Source: Amoebidium appalachense | Taxonomy: Eukaryota; Ichthyosporea | Direction of reading: 5' to 3' | Assembly (NCBI GenBank): GCA_963693365.1 | Contig: CAVNZM010000011.1 | Location: 1,426,001 to 1,490,000 of the forward strand | Length of the DNA stretch: 64,000 bases | Shown: positions 17,986 to 30,500 of the stretch, piece after piece | Position numbering within the stretch: the first letter of the stretch is position 1 | Layout: each line of letters opens with the position of its first letter | Translations under genes and position numbers: made by a program | Notes under the pieces: generated by a model | What the model was told of the DNA's origin: nothing | Seen by the model: only the letters and a program-made list of their open reading frames with translations | The model's database searches: none

Positions 17986-20001
17986 TTAGGCATTCAAATT
18001 AGGTGCACCTTGCCTATTCAACAGCGAATTCAACCACAAGTCCATCGTTGTTCTCCCTAGCCTCAAAGCAGCCCCCACCTCGTTATATTCGGAATTTCCA
18101 AAATGGGTTCCATCGTCTGTTCCCTCCGGCCTAGCTTCGGACCAATGGAACATGTCGATTAGTTTTAATTTATTTTGTGCGGCCCAGTCAGCAAGCACAG
18201 AATTAAACCGCCGAATACGAGGGAATGTGCGCACAGAAAGCTGGGGTAAAGGTGATGCGGGAACAGACACGAAAAATCCCCTCCCTTCCTCAATAGCGCG
18301 CTTGCACCCAGGTAAAAATACTTGTTCGAAAACCCGGTTTGTTAAGAAGTCGGTTAGTTGTTCCGGGGTGTACCCCCAACGAAGAGACCACAACCCGTGT
18401 CCGAAAATCACCACATCTGCATTGTAGCAATTTTTTTCAAAATCCACAGGGGGGGGTCTTGTTGCCTCCGGCCACCACCTGAATGAAATTTCAGGTGCAC
18501 CAGGTGCAACGTCCTCTCGAAGGGTGTCGTGGAAAGCGTGGGTTTTTGACGCATATTTCCAGTTGAAAGGCTCGTGGTTCCATGTGAAAAAGGTCGACAC
18601 CTCGAGATACAGCTCACGGATTATCGAGTCGCCAATCATGACGATCTTCTTGATGTTCTTTAAGCGCATCAAAGAAATGGCAGGTTGCTGCGGCAGAGGT
18701 CGGGCAAGACCGACGTGCTGACACATGGCCCCGGGTGCGGGAACCCAAATATGGCTATCCGTCCAGAATCTATCCACCGTGCTCGAAAATTGTGCAGCCA
18801 GAGGGGATCCTTTCTTGACCCACACACCACGGCTCATACCTGTATAGTTGCATTTTGGAAGAGGGGGGCTCATGGCATGGTCTGTAGTATCCTGGTTTTG
18901 CGGTCTTGGGTGTACGAAAATATCAAAAGTGATGAGGGTTGCTTCGTCCCGCCGACGGTAGAACTTCCCAGCTGAGTAAGCGGGCTCTACAGGGTCGGTT
19001 TGGTTTGTTGCATTGTTGTGCCAATCAGGGACGTTCTTCAAAAGTAAACGCACAACTATTGTGTGTTGCCCAGGTTCAGCCGGCGTAAAATTTGCGGTGT
19101 ATGTACGGTTAAGGCGTACGGTGTGTGCCATGTGCTTGCCTTCGCCCATTGGTCGAATCATACTAAGTTGTGGTGTGAACAGAGGGTCTTGCCACTCCTT
19201 CGCATTCATCCGCTTGGTGATAAATTTCGTCACATTTCCGGTTACCACCTCGGCTACCTGTCGTGTGTTTTCCGACACCACCTTAATGTACAGCGTGTCT
19301 GCGGTTCCTTCTTCCTGGTCAGTGTTGGTGAGGTCGAAGGAAAATGGTGTCCCTACTGTTGGAGCCCTCGTTCCGAGTAGGGTCGGATCACCTGACCCAT
19401 CAAGCATAAGGACTCGTTTCTGGATGCGATACCGATATGCAAGTTCGATTTCACCAGAGACCTCACTGTGCAAATCATCAGTGACACCAATAATCCTGTT
19501 GTTGTTGCTTTGAAGCTTCGGCGTAGTGGGCTGCTGGGTTGGGGTTGGTAGTTGTGAAGTGTGCTCTTGTACACGTGTGGCAACCCCGGTGGTACTTAGC
19601 ACATTTGGTGTGTTTGTTTCTAGCACAGCATGGTCAGTCTGGGTTTGTGTTATTGTGACAGAGTATGTTTGGGTAACATTCACCACAACGGTCTCCCTCA
19701 CCGTGTGTGGCGTTGCTGTTTGTGTTGCTTCTGTGGTTTCATACACCACGTTAGGTAGCGTGGAAGAAACAAGACTCGCTCCCGTTCCAAAGTGATCGTT
19801 GTGCAGGTGTGCAAAATACAGCACCACACAGAGAAAAGACGTGGTAATGAGGAGTGGCACAGAGCTGCGTGAACTGAAGCAACCCACCCGCCGGTGTTTT
19901 GGCTTCCGCGTGTCCGGTGCATGTGTGTGGTCAGCCCCTTGCTCCCAGTAGTACCACATCTTAGCAAAGGCGTATATAATCAAGTGCTGTATTCCTAACA
20001 C
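17986..20001 (-). CDS. Type II membrane protein with SGNH/PC-esterase (NXPE/TBL-like) domain, intronless
   Basis: A single 671-codon ORF with no introns, unlike its neighbours. Residues about 48-65 (around LLITTSFLCVVLYF) form one membrane segment after a basic cytosolic tail, giving a type II (Golgi) topology. A Thr/Ser-rich stem spans about 70-165. Residues about 180-365 look beta-rich and may be the immunoglobulin/filamin-like domain common in NXPE-type proteins. From about residue 384 the sequence follows the PC-esterase pattern: CNYTGMSRGVWV, W..P..C, then GDS in VMIGDSIIREL (457-459), a central GHGLW, and a C-terminal DDGTHF supplying the Asp/His pair (about 630 and 633). In the TBL/CASD1/NXPE families this fold transfers or removes O-acetyl groups on glycans. 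I infer a Golgi glycan O-acyltransferase or esterase; the substrate is unknown. Several N-glycosylation sequons are present. Lack of introns may reflect retroposition. Confidence 0.8.
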   Translation of the reverse strand: MLGIQHLIIYAFAKMWYYWEQGADHTHAPDTRKPKHRRVGCFSSRSSVPLLITTSFLCVVLYFAHLHNDHFGTGASLVSSTLPNVVYETTEATQTATPHTVRETVVVNVTQTYSVTITQTQTDHAVLETNTPNVLSTTGVATRVQEHTSQLPTPTQQPTTPKLQSNNNRIIGVTDDLHSEVSGEIELAYRYRIQKRVLMLDGSGDPTLLGTRAPTVGTPFSFDLTNTDQEEGTADTLYIKVVSENTRQVAEVVTGNVTKFITKRMNAKEWQDPLFTPQLSMIRPMGEGKHMAHTVRLNRTYTANFTPAEPGQHTIVVRLLLKNVPDWHNNATNQTDPVEPAYSAGKFYRRRDEATLITFDIFVHPRPQNQDTTDHAMSPPLPKCNYTGMSRGVWVKKGSPLAAQFSSTVDRFWTDSHIWVPAPGAMCQHVGLARPLPQQPAISLMRLKNIKKIVMIGDSIIRELYLEVSTFFTWNHEPFNWKYASKTHAFHDTLREDVAPGAPEISFRWWPEATRPPPVDFEKNCYNADVVIFGHGLWSLRWGYTPEQLTDFLTNRVFEQVFLPGCKRAIEEGRGFFVSVPASPLPQLSVRTFPRIRRFNSVLADWAAQNKLKLIDMFHWSEARPEGTDDGTHFGNSEYNEVGAALRLGRTTMDLWLNSLLNRQGAPNLNA

Positions 20002-20210
20002 GAACGAATGTTTTGTGTTTTTGCTTTATGTAGCCTCTGCAGCTAGCCATATATGACCGGTGGTACAAGCTCCCCAATCGAAGGGAAGTTACGGAAAGCA
20101 AAGACTTGCAATGAAAGAAGTCGTTCACTATGTATCACACTAGAGTAAAACTGATTGTTGTGCGGGTGCAGCAAACGGTTATAAAGAGGGACTCACATGG
20201 AAGTCACATG

Positions 20211-20253
20211 TTCCGAGGCACGGCCCTTTGTGTTCAGAGGGCCGTGTTCCGAA
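20211..20253. repeat. Hairpin repeat with CACGGCCCT / AGGGCCGTG arms, copy 1
   Basis: The arms ttccgaggCACGGCCCT and AGGGCCGTGttccgaa pair around a short loop. The same arm core recurs at 42914-42952 and 59351-59395 within otherwise unrelated sequence, so this is a small dispersed inverted-repeat family. Confidence 0.65.
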
Positions 20254-20765
20254 GCCCAGGGCCGAGGCCTCATGATCAGACCTGCTCAGCTCACACTAAA
20301 ACTAGCTTTCAGATATGCTGCTTTCCTATTGGTGAACTTATTTCCGAGGTATGCCCGGTCCGACTTGAGTTCATGATCATGAGGGCTCAAGCCACGATGT
20401 GAGCAAAGTCAGCTAACGCTATCCTGGATCTAATGAACGGTCTACTATGAAATTCGCACATAATGCACCTGCAAGCCAAGGCTAGTAACAGTGTATTTTT
20501 AACTTCATATAGTATGGACTTGGTGTTACTGTGGTGGCTTCTTGTCGCCGTCACTCTACAGTGTCCTCGCCATTGATCTAGGTAGACGCGTCTTGGGTGA
20601 TTTATTTAGCCAATTAGAATCGTCCATGTACATTCCGCATGATTCATTTGATGGTGGCCCCCCCCACCGAACGAAACACTCATTCACCCTTTCACCACAT
20701 GCCGCACTCATCACCTACGCACAAAATCATTACACAGTAAAGCAATTTTAAAGATTTCACACTGT

Positions 20766-21167
<402 letters not shown>

Positions 21168-21405
21168 AGTGCAAATCATGGATTAGTAAGTGTAGACTAA
21201 TTGTATTGGAAACCACATAAATTCAAAACGCATGCACGGTCGTGATTTTCAGGGTACCCAAACGGGTTGCTTGCCCGATAATAATTAATATCACGTTGTT
21301 GGCTTCATACTGACTCAGCGACATGTGAATATGACCTGCTCATCACATGTAGTGAACGGCTTAAGAAACACACAACGAAAATTCGACACACACACAGACA
21401 CACAC

Positions 21406-21499
<94 letters not shown>

Positions 21500-21628
21500 C
21501 CCCCCCCCCCCCCCCTCCCCCCTTCCCCCCCCCCTCTCTCTCTCTCTCTCTCGGCTCTCTCTCTCTCATTCTATCTCTCTCTCCGATCTCTAGATCTCTC
21601 AATCCCCCCCCCCCCCCCCCCCCCCCCC

Positions 21629-21663
<35 letters not shown>

Positions 21664-21723
21664 AACCCCCCAACCCCCCCCTCCTCCCCCATTCCCCTTC
21701 CCCTCCCCTCGCTACATATACCC

Positions 21724-21758
21724 AAAAAAAAAAGAAAGAAAGGAAAAAAAAAAAAAAA

Positions 21759-21818
<60 letters not shown>

Positions 21819-21820
21819 AA
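21724..21820. repeat. (GAAA)n polypurine tract
   Basis: A poly-A segment grades into a regular GAAA tetranucleotide run. Mirror-symmetric polypurine of this kind can form triplex DNA. Confidence 0.9.
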
Positions 21821-21911
21821 CCCAGCCAATTCATAAACGTATCACTTTGTATGGCATAGTTGTAGTGGGAAACTTTCAATATGCAGACAGCACCCGACGA
21901 GTCATCATTCA

Positions 21912-21959
<48 letters not shown>

Positions 21960-22933
21960 CCCCGCCGATCAAAGAAAGCGGGTTCACGGTCCCAAGTGAC
22001 TGGTGACCTATCCAGATCCGGTTGTTTACTAAGCACGGTTAAGAAGGGGGCGGGCCGGGGGGTGAGGGGGGCGGAAGGGAGGGGGTGCGGGGAAGGGGAA
22101 GGGGGGGGGTGGGGTGAGGGGGGACCGGGTCACTACCCATCCAGAGAGAAGGGAGGGAAAGGGGGCAGGACCCACCACCCAAGAGGGGAGGGGAGAGGGG
22201 GAGGGGGGAGGGGTGAGGGGGGAGACCCACTACCCACCCGAGTAGGTGGCTGATCCATCCCCTGATGGCTCCTATGGACAACATACCATGACAGTTCAGA
22301 TAGTCACCTGATATCAATTGGCACCCTGCGCTCGTACACGCTTCTTATAGTTTGTAACGTCAAGGAGTACATAATCAATTATACCTAAACGCTGGCATGA
22401 AACATGAACCTGGAAATCTTACTTTCTTGATAAAGCACTTACCTCATCATGAATATGTCGATTAGTACTGCGTGGTTGATACTGCCCCCCCCCCCCCCCC
22501 CCCTCCCCCCCCCCCTCCCATTTCCAACCCCCCCTCTCCCCCTCCCCGGCCCACTCCTGGCACACACCCTTCCCCCTTCCATCCCCTTCCTTTCGCTCAG
22601 TCTACCTCCCCTGCTCCCCCCTCCTCCCCTTCTCTCCCCGTCTCCCGTCTCCCAACACCCCCTGGTATCTTTCACAATGCCGGGCTTACTTCTTCCGGGG
22701 TGACTCAATATACATAAGATTTGCCCCCGTTCCCTCTCCTCGACTCGCTTAAAGTTCCCGTACGACGTCCAATAAGCCCTTAAAGTTTCAATAGCAAGGG
22801 TACATACGTTCGCTTCTCTAACATATACATGGGCCACTGAGTTATAAAACAGCTGTCATCTGTTCTAGCATATTGCATAATGTGTGCCCATCCCATAGTA
22901 GGGTTCCGGTATTAGAGTTCTACCTAGTTACCG

Positions 22934-22968
<35 letters not shown>

Positions 22969-24138
22969 GGGAGGGGGGAGGGGGGCGGGGGAGGGGGGGG
23001 GTTCTAACATGGTGTGGTGGGGCTGTGGGGTTCAAGTGAGGGTTGTGGAGTGCACGTTGCATCTCGTATTGTTTAGTGTTGTGGTTGCTGTTATGACATT
23101 TGTCTGTTATATGTTGTGGGTTGCACTCTGCTTTACGGTGTGTGTTTCTGCATTTGGGGCAAGCCAATCGCGTATGGATGGGGGTTTTCTGTTCGGGTAC
23201 TATGCCTGGTTTTTTCTCCGGGTGGCTGTTTTGGTTTTGTGGGTTTTGTGTTTAGTTCGGGGTTGGGGATTCGGATCTATCACACTAAACAGATGCCCAG
23301 GGTAGCACAGGCACTTCGAGTCACGCTTTACTCACGAACCGTTGAACGCACGCACACAAGCACACACACACGCTGCGACACATGCAAACACAAATGTCAC
23401 ACACGCAGGCACACACACACACACACTCCCGAACACACCCGCTAAGCATACAGTTAGCGCGCACATGCGCACACTTTCTCTTGCCCAATTTATATCTTTA
23501 ACTCCTCATACCCCTCAGAGTCCCCCCCTCCCCTCCCCCCAGGGGATTCCCAAAGTCTCCCCCCCCTCCCCCCACCCCCCTCCCCCCTCCCCCCTTCCCC
23601 CGCTACCCCTCCCCCGGATCCCCAATGTCTCTCTCTCTCTCTCTCCACCACATCTCCCTCTTTCTCCCCCTCTCCCCTCTCTGGTGCATACACTGCAGTG
23701 GATGCATGTCTCATAAACACAGATACACACACATGTCACAGCAGCCTGAGATTGAGACGCTCACGTGTGCACGGTCCTAAGCAGACACAAGTTAGTACCC
23801 GAGGGGGACTGGGGGGGGGAAGGGGGGGGGAGGGGGGGGGGGGGGCGCCGGGGGGCACCACCCCCCGGGGGCACCACCCCCCGAACAGGTGGCCCCCATT
23901 CCCCTTAGGAGAAAGAGGGGGGGGGGGAAGGGGGAGGGGGGGGGGGGAGGGGGGGGGAGGGACCGGACCATCAGGAGAATTTACCATTTTCTAAATCTAC
24001 TGCCCCTGCCCCCTTCTATAGTGTCCGTCTGCAGAGAAGATCCTACATTTTGGGGGTGGGGGAAGCACATTCTAACTTACGGCCCAAGTATGCCCGCAGT
24101 AATAAGGACTTAATACATACATGAACGTATGTTCTTAC

Positions 24139-24306
24139 AGAAAGGGCCATTGCAGCGCAAGCCGACCCATTCAGAAAAACTCCCGTATTCCAGATGTCCA
24201 GAATCTTTCTGGTATTAGTTTCGAGAATTGTTCCAAGATTTTCTAATGCCCCACCCAGGCTCTTAGTCCCAGTCTTAAACCCCCCGATATGCAACAGCAT
24301 ATGCAT
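24139..24306 (-). pseudogene. Sulfotransferase-like exon or gene fragment (PAPS-binding motif)
   Basis: The minus-strand frame starting at 24306 reads LLHIGGFKTGTKSLGGALEN followed by LG. This matches the 5'-phosphosulfate-binding loop of cytosolic/Golgi sulfotransferases (consensus G.PKTGTTSL..AL..LG). The frame ends at a good donor (tctgtaaga) at 24138, so it may be a real internal or first exon. A potential acceptor (catatccag) lies just above 24310. No other sulfotransferase exon is recognisable on either side, and the next gene starts its 3' end only about 450 bp away, so I favour a remnant or an isolated exon. If real, the enzyme would transfer sulfate from PAPS to a glycan or small molecule. 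Confidence 0.4.
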
Positions 24307-24639
24307 ATGGCTGGATATGTGCAGGTGGCGACACTTTCTGCTCTTCGATTTTCTTCTGCCTTTTTATTGATTTGATCACCTTATGATTGTACCTCCCAGT
24401 TCATTGGTTTGTACATTTTATTATTGGTTCTACACTAATTAGATAGGCAGCGACTGTACCCAGTCATAGCTTCGTTCAGATTGTTAATAATAAGCAAATT
24501 TACATCTAGATAATAAGTCTTCATATTCGGTATTTATGGGGATGGGGATGGCTAAAAAAAACATCATGATCATGAAGTAGGGTATGAGCAAAGTTAGTTA
24601 GAAGGCTGACTAGCTAGGCTCTGAAGGATTCTTCTTCCT

Positions 24640-24760
24640 CTACATACATCCATCTAAATTCTGTAAGAAAGTCTCGCGTAGTTTTTTTCGACATATGTGT
24701 GGCAATACTACCCTCGACCTCATTTGTGGCAATACTACCCTCGGCCTCATTTATATCACA
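24640..24760 (-). repeat. 27-bp tandem duplication just downstream of the transporter stop codon
   Basis: Two 27-bp units differing at one position (reading NEAEGSIAT and NEVEGSIAT) occur in the +1 frame after the stop. They resemble the last coding exon's NEVEGGIIT (around 24820). The three peptide-level copies suggest local tandem duplication of the C-terminal tail, followed by a frame change that leaves two copies in the 3' UTR or in an alternative C-terminus. Confidence 0.6.
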
Positions 24761-24761
24761 T

Positions 24762-25111
24762 TCAGGCGATTTCTTTCTTTGAATCTGCGGGCCGGGCCAC
24801 GGTGTCCTGTGTGATGATGCCACCCTCGACCTCGTTCGTGTCTGACTCGAAGTTGTCGTGGAAGTCCTCCTTGCAGATGGGGTCCGTGAGCCGTCCCTGT
24901 GTGCCGCAGTGTGAGTATCACACGTAATGTGTGTGTGTGTGAATTTGAGAAGGCGGGCGGGCGGGCAGGGGGGGGGGGGGGGAGGGGGCGGGGGAGGGAT
25001 GGGGTGAAGGGAGGGGCTGGATATGTATGAGTGCACACGCAGAGTGCAAGTTTCACAGCTCGAAGGGCCGTAGCCTCGGATTGAGCACTGGAACTGGCCA
25101 ACATTTGTGTG

Positions 25112-25144
<33 letters not shown>

Positions 25145-25151
25145 GCGGGGG

Positions 25152-25185
<34 letters not shown>

Positions 25186-26968
25186 GGGGGAGGGGGGGGG
25201 GGGAGGGGGGGAGAGGAGGAGGAGGAGTCACGTACCCTGGGAATGAGCACAAAGGTAGCGGGGATGGCGATGCAGATGGGCATGATGATGTGGCCAATAG
25301 CAATCAACAAAGACAGCTTGTCGTACGTGCAGGGGCCCTCCTCCGTCATGTCCACACCAAAGGCTGAGATCAGATACACACCAATGGACCGGGACACACT
25401 CTGTGGACGGTTGGCTAGGGTCAGTAAGAGAGAAAACATACACAGAAAATACATGCATAGGCCGAGCCTATCCCACAACCCCGAGGCCCATAGTGAGGGC
25501 ATGAATGTGTTGTGCGTGCCCGTGCCGGGTGGGTGGGTGGGTGTGGGTTGGGCGGGCGGGGAGGGGGGGGGGGGGGGGGGGAGGGGGAGGGGGGAGGGGG
25601 GGGGGGAGTAATGTTTCAGGAAACCAGATGAAGAAAGAAATGCAAGGGTGAAGGAGTGGGTGGGGGTCAGCCCACCTGCCCGAAGTTGCTGAAGCCGGCC
25701 AGCAGGGCGTAGAGGGTCGATTCCATGCCCTTGGGGCACAGCTTGGAGATCAGCACCACGGCAGGCATGAAGTTGATCATGTACACCACGTTGTACACGA
25801 TGTTGTAGCCTGCAGGGGCAGTGTGAGTGCAACTTCAATGCATAACACTAGGGTGGTTCCTACAGTACTACGTATGTGGTTGCCCTTAATGTGTCTTACC
25901 CCGTGCTTATAAGTAGGCATGTGGGTTGCTTTTTTTTTTTTTTTTAAAGGGGGCGGGGGTTTGAATGCGTCAAAACGTACGAAGTACACAAGAACAAACG
26001 GATAACACGATGCAGAATGCAAGCCATACATAAAGAGCATGCATATTAAGCAGAGCCCATCCTCAGGGGGGGCCCACGTCATCCACAGTACCCGAGTTTC
26101 GACCTATTCACCTCGTTAACGAAACCCAACTCAGATACTGTTTCACTTGAACATGGGTAGGTCACCCGTCTTAATCAGAGACGAGCAGGGTTGCTTATGC
26201 AGGCAAGGGCAGTGGGAAAGGCCGGGGGTTAAAGTTGCAGCAGTAAGCAGAAGCAAGAAAAATATATGGGGGGGGGGAGGGGCGGGGGAGAGTGGCAGTG
26301 GTACGTACCGAGCATGTACATGACCTTGTCGCTAATGCCGATCTTGATGTTCCAGCGCTCGACCATGATGATGTCCACAAGACCCGCCACGGCCTGCAGC
26401 AGCGTGCTCACCCAGAAGCAGGGCCGGAACTCCCACTCGGACATCCAGGACTGGGGGGGGGGGGGGGGGGGGGGGGGGATTAGCCTTAAACAAATACAGA
26501 AACAAGCTCGCGTGTACATCACAAGCATGCGCACAGAGAAGAGAAGAGAAAAGCGGGAGAGACCAAGAAATCTACTTCCACCAGCCGGGCCATCACCGTG
26601 TTTTTGTGCGCATGCATGTGAGCACACGTGTGTCCATGTATGCTTGTGAGCAGGGAGTGCCAGCACACACCTGGAACAGGGCCACACCAATGAAGCCGGC
26701 AAAGGACTGCACGATGCCCGACCATAAGATGTAGTAGTCCATGTCGAAGGCAGGGCCATCGGGCACACAGTCGTGGCCTGGGGCAAAGGCGGGGATTTGA
26801 GTACACATGTGTGGTGGGTGGATTCATGGGGGAGGGGGGGGGAGGGCAGGTGGTGTCAAAAGATGAGGCAAGAGTGGGCTGCCATGTGCAAGAGTTCGTA
26901 CATATCACAATCTGAGGTGGGAGTCATTAGCGGCACGGGGTGGGGTGGGTGGGTGGGGGGGGTGGGGT

Positions 26969-27003
<35 letters not shown>

Positions 27004-29918
27004 TACTTCCAATGTAGAAGACATCGAGGACACTGAGCTGCACGTACACGGCCATGGTCAGGAACAGGTACGTGTTGGCCTTGGCCACCCCTGTCGGTAG
27101 CAGCTTGAACGACGATGCAATGATCACCGCACTGATGCCTAGCGCATACAGGAAGACTTGGGGAGGGGGAGGGGGAGGGTTAGTTTGGGGAGAGTAAGGG
27201 AGGGATGGGAGGGTCCCAAAGGCCCTAATAGTAGGAGAAGAATGCGAAGGGAAGAGTGACCGACGTTTCTTTTTTTTTTTTGGACACGGCTAAATGTAAG
27301 TTTCAATATTGTTGAAACGGCCGTGGTTTGTGATTCAAAGTGCAGGAGCTAAAGTTTAGCATGCATCAAACATGAGGTGTAGGGGGGGGGGGGGGGGGAG
27401 GGGGGGGGGGAGGTCTTACTAGGTAGCTGGCCCAGGTAGATGCTCTTCTCATTGAGGGATTTGCGCCAGAACTTGTTGTTGAGCAGAGAGATGATGGCCA
27501 GGCCCAGGGCACCAAAGCCCATGATCAGCGCCAGGGTGAAGATCTTCCGGTGGCGGTTCCATTTTTGGTATTGGATCCCCCGCTGGCCGATAGGAAGGGG
27601 CTGCTCACCTAGCCAGTTGAGGACGATTGGGATGATGATTTGCACTGGCGGGAAGGGGGGAGGGGGGGGGAGGGGGGGGGGGGGGGGAAGGGGGAGGGGG
27701 AGGAAAAGGGGAGAAGGATCAGTACTAGTGAAGAGTCGCGCAAAGCACGTAGCAAACACAAGGCCCTGTAAGCTAACACATGCTCCGCAAATAAATGCAT
27801 GCTCATGGATGCATGATATTGCACTGTGACATGCGTGATAAAACACAGGAACAGGCAAGGACTTACCGGAGAGGGGCAAGGAGGTGAGGAACATGGCCTT
27901 GAGGTACCAGGGGTTCTCCGTGTCCTCATAGGCCTTGGACAGTTTGCCCACTACGATGGTGGCCACCAGGGCACCCAGCATGTAGTTCATCCACACCCAT
28001 GACACTACGTCACTGCTGGTCTCGGGGTGCTGGGGTTGGGACATGGGCCTTGGTTAGATGTGCGGCATTATGGTAATAATTAGATGTGCTGCAATATGGT
28101 AATAGCATTTTTGCAAATTCTGGAAGCTTGATATTTTTGGGGGGAGTCTAGCAATCGTGGGGAATTTCACCGTATCAGACCTATGGATATATTATGCTGG
28201 TTGGTAAGGAATATAATTGCACATCAAAAGCCTGGAACTCTCAATGTATTGGACGTATTTCTCTTAATATGAGTAGGGAATAAAAGACGAAACCTCACCT
28301 TCACCATCAGCTCGGCATATCTGCCCTCGGTCAGCAGATCAACCAGAGCCACCTGGAAGTTTCCAATGAAGAACATGATGGCCACAAGCGTGCCCAACTC
28401 GGCGCTAAAGTCAACAACTGCACGTGCACGTTGCCATGGTTACCATCACGTGACTAGTATGATTTATAATGATAGGACCCGAACAGTTGGCCAGCCATGC
28501 AGTGTTCAAGTACACTCCACGTGCACATGAATTAATGCATGCACATGAGTTAATGCATGCATTGTCTCCTAATCGGTGCCACACAGGGCCACAGAAGCAG
28601 CCTAAAACATTGCCCAAAAGGGAAGGAGGCAACATTGTGGTTGGTTGGGTACTTACAGCCCAGGATGAGATAGCAGACCGAGCACAGGACGGAGATGATG
28701 AAAATCCACCAGCGCTTGTTGTAGCCTGCAAGGAAGGGTCATGGGGTGAGATCATGGCATCTAGTCCCTTCATTTTTTACAGGCTATGTTTGAGAGCACA
28801 CACGCACATCCCCGGAAACACCCACACAAGTTTTCAGGCAGTAACGAGACACACTGACCATGACAAAGCGGGACTAAAACAAGGAGCTGGACAGCTTGAA
28901 CAGTGGCAGGTTCGTGGTTCACGGTGTCGTGTGGGTGTGGGGGGGAGGGAGAGGGGGAAGGGGGTGGGGGTCGATACCCATAATGGGGATGACGTCGGAG
29001 GCCACGCCCATGAAAGCCTTCATGGACCAGGGGGTGGAGGCCACCGTGCCGTAGATCTGATAGGACTTGCCGTCAACCTGGGGAGGGGGAGGGGGGGGGG
29101 GGGGGGTTAGCTTCACACTATTGTGGCTGTATATAATATTGTACAAGACAAATGTAATGCATGTAATATTGTTCAAGACATAAATTTAGGTATGCAGCCT
29201 TGCATAGCGTACAACTGACATATCGCAAAAAAAGGCCTTCAGAAGGAAACGTGCACACAGTAAAAAGCAGCCACTCACCTTCATGAACATAAGCAAATAT
29301 GGTAACTGGGCCGATGCCAGCAGCTGATAAAGGAAACCCTTAACGAACAGGTAGGCCGACACGAGGTGCAGGAGGAAGCGCCAGCCAAACACATCATTTA
29401 GCCGCTTGAGGTAGAAGTAGCTGTTGTAGTAGGGCTTCTTGAAGAGGAGAAGACTAAGCCGCCTGCGGGCCGAGATTGGATGATATTAATTATTATTAGG
29501 CGACGGGTTTTAGTTTTTTTCGAATGCAGAACGGTTGCTTAGACTAACAAAGGTCACACAGACCTCTACAGTAGTAATGGTGTGCGAGTAAGGAAATTGA
29601 CAAGCAGGAATTGGATGTAAAAGGAACGTGCTTCGAGTCAAGATTCAACTGCACATATGTTACGTCTGCAGAGGCTTGGTGGAGCCAAACGACCGAACAG
29701 TGAACGAGGGCAAAATGCCACACAGTGTTGTGTTTGCTTTACGGAGTGCATACGGTGGAGCCCATTCCCCAGAGGGGGCTCAAGTCATTCGCAATACCCT
29801 GCTTTAAACCCAGTCACCTAACATGACGAACCCAGTTAGATCATGCTTCTGCGTACGAGAGGAGGAGGGGAGGAAGGGGGTAGGAGAGGCTGAGTGTGTG
29901 TGTGTGTGTGTGTGGGTG

Positions 29919-29949
<31 letters not shown>

Positions 29950-30055
29950 TACTCTCCGAAGCTGGTCGGCTCTAGGGGCATGTAGTACCATTCTGGGTGA
30001 TCCCTTTTGTACTGCTCAAATACCTCCGCATCATTCCTGTGTGTGTGTGTGTGCG

Positions 30056-30089
<34 letters not shown>

Positions 30090-30500
30090 CCACATGGTGG
30101 TGAGTAATAAACCGCAAATCGCGCCAGCTGATTCGACTCTGTCACACTGCAATCCGGATGCATATTTAGTTTATGCATACACACCGTGTGCTCTTGAAAC
30201 GTGTGTGCATATGCCACATACAGTACTAGTAGCACAGTGTGTGCTCGTGTGTGTGTGCTTGCGTATTTTTCTTTTTTTTTTTTTGCAATATATATGCTAT
30301 GGCGTGATTAGGTTGTGTGCACCACATGATTGTGCAGCTGCAGTGGTCTATTTAAATATGTTGATGGCACACAAGAATGGGAATGTTAATGGCTGGCAAG
30401 AGGGGCCTGCAGGGAGGAGGGTACTCATATGCAGTGATGGCATGGGAGGGATTGCTTACGTGGCCGCGGCCCCAGTTGAGACACCACCACCACTTCCCAT
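24762..30500 (-). CDS. BT1-family folate/biopterin transporter (complete, 14 exons)
   Basis: Exons 30460-30500 (ATG), 29953-30036, 29279-29462, 28978-29077, 28657-28725, 28299-28417, 27867-28029, 27420-27644, 27007-27156, 26671-26777, 26309-26450, 25676-25809, 25236-25400 and 24762-24896 (TGA) total 1818 nt, 605 residues, and every junction keeps frame. The sequence has about 12 hydrophobic segments. Family hallmarks: PWSMKAFMGVASDVIPI (about residue 119), NFQVALVDLLTEGRYAE (about 175), a cytosolic charged loop around 280-310 (QKWNRHRKIF), and GMESTLYALLAGFSNFGQ closing residue 506, followed by SVSRSIGVYL. BT1 proteins of trypanosomatids, plants and cyanobacteria carry folates or pterins across plasma or organelle membranes by a major-facilitator-type fold. 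The substrate here is inferred. The start was chosen because only this frame joins exon 1 to exon 2. Short acidic C-terminal tail. One intron (25810-26308) holds a SINE-like repeat. Confidence 0.93.
25930..26264 (-). mobile_element. SINE-like dispersed repeat, copy B, in transporter intron
   Basis: Minus-strand copy ending in a C-rich then A16 tail (poly-T at 25930-25945 on the plus strand). It begins within the TTTTTCTTGCTTCTGC segment, so it is 5'-truncated relative to the 39186 copy but longer than copy A. It lies wholly inside the intron between the exons 26309-26450 and 25676-25809. Confidence 0.85.

Noticed and set aside
22928-23167. Cys/His-rich minus-strand ORF starting MACPKCRNTHRKAEC, zinc-finger-like
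   Set aside because: Cys/His spacing fits no known finger, and it runs into a poly-Pro translation of a G-tract.
23009-23305. Hydrophobic 98-residue plus-strand ORF
   Set aside because: It follows from T/G-rich codons in GT-rich sequence; no splice or start context and a competing minus-strand ORF.
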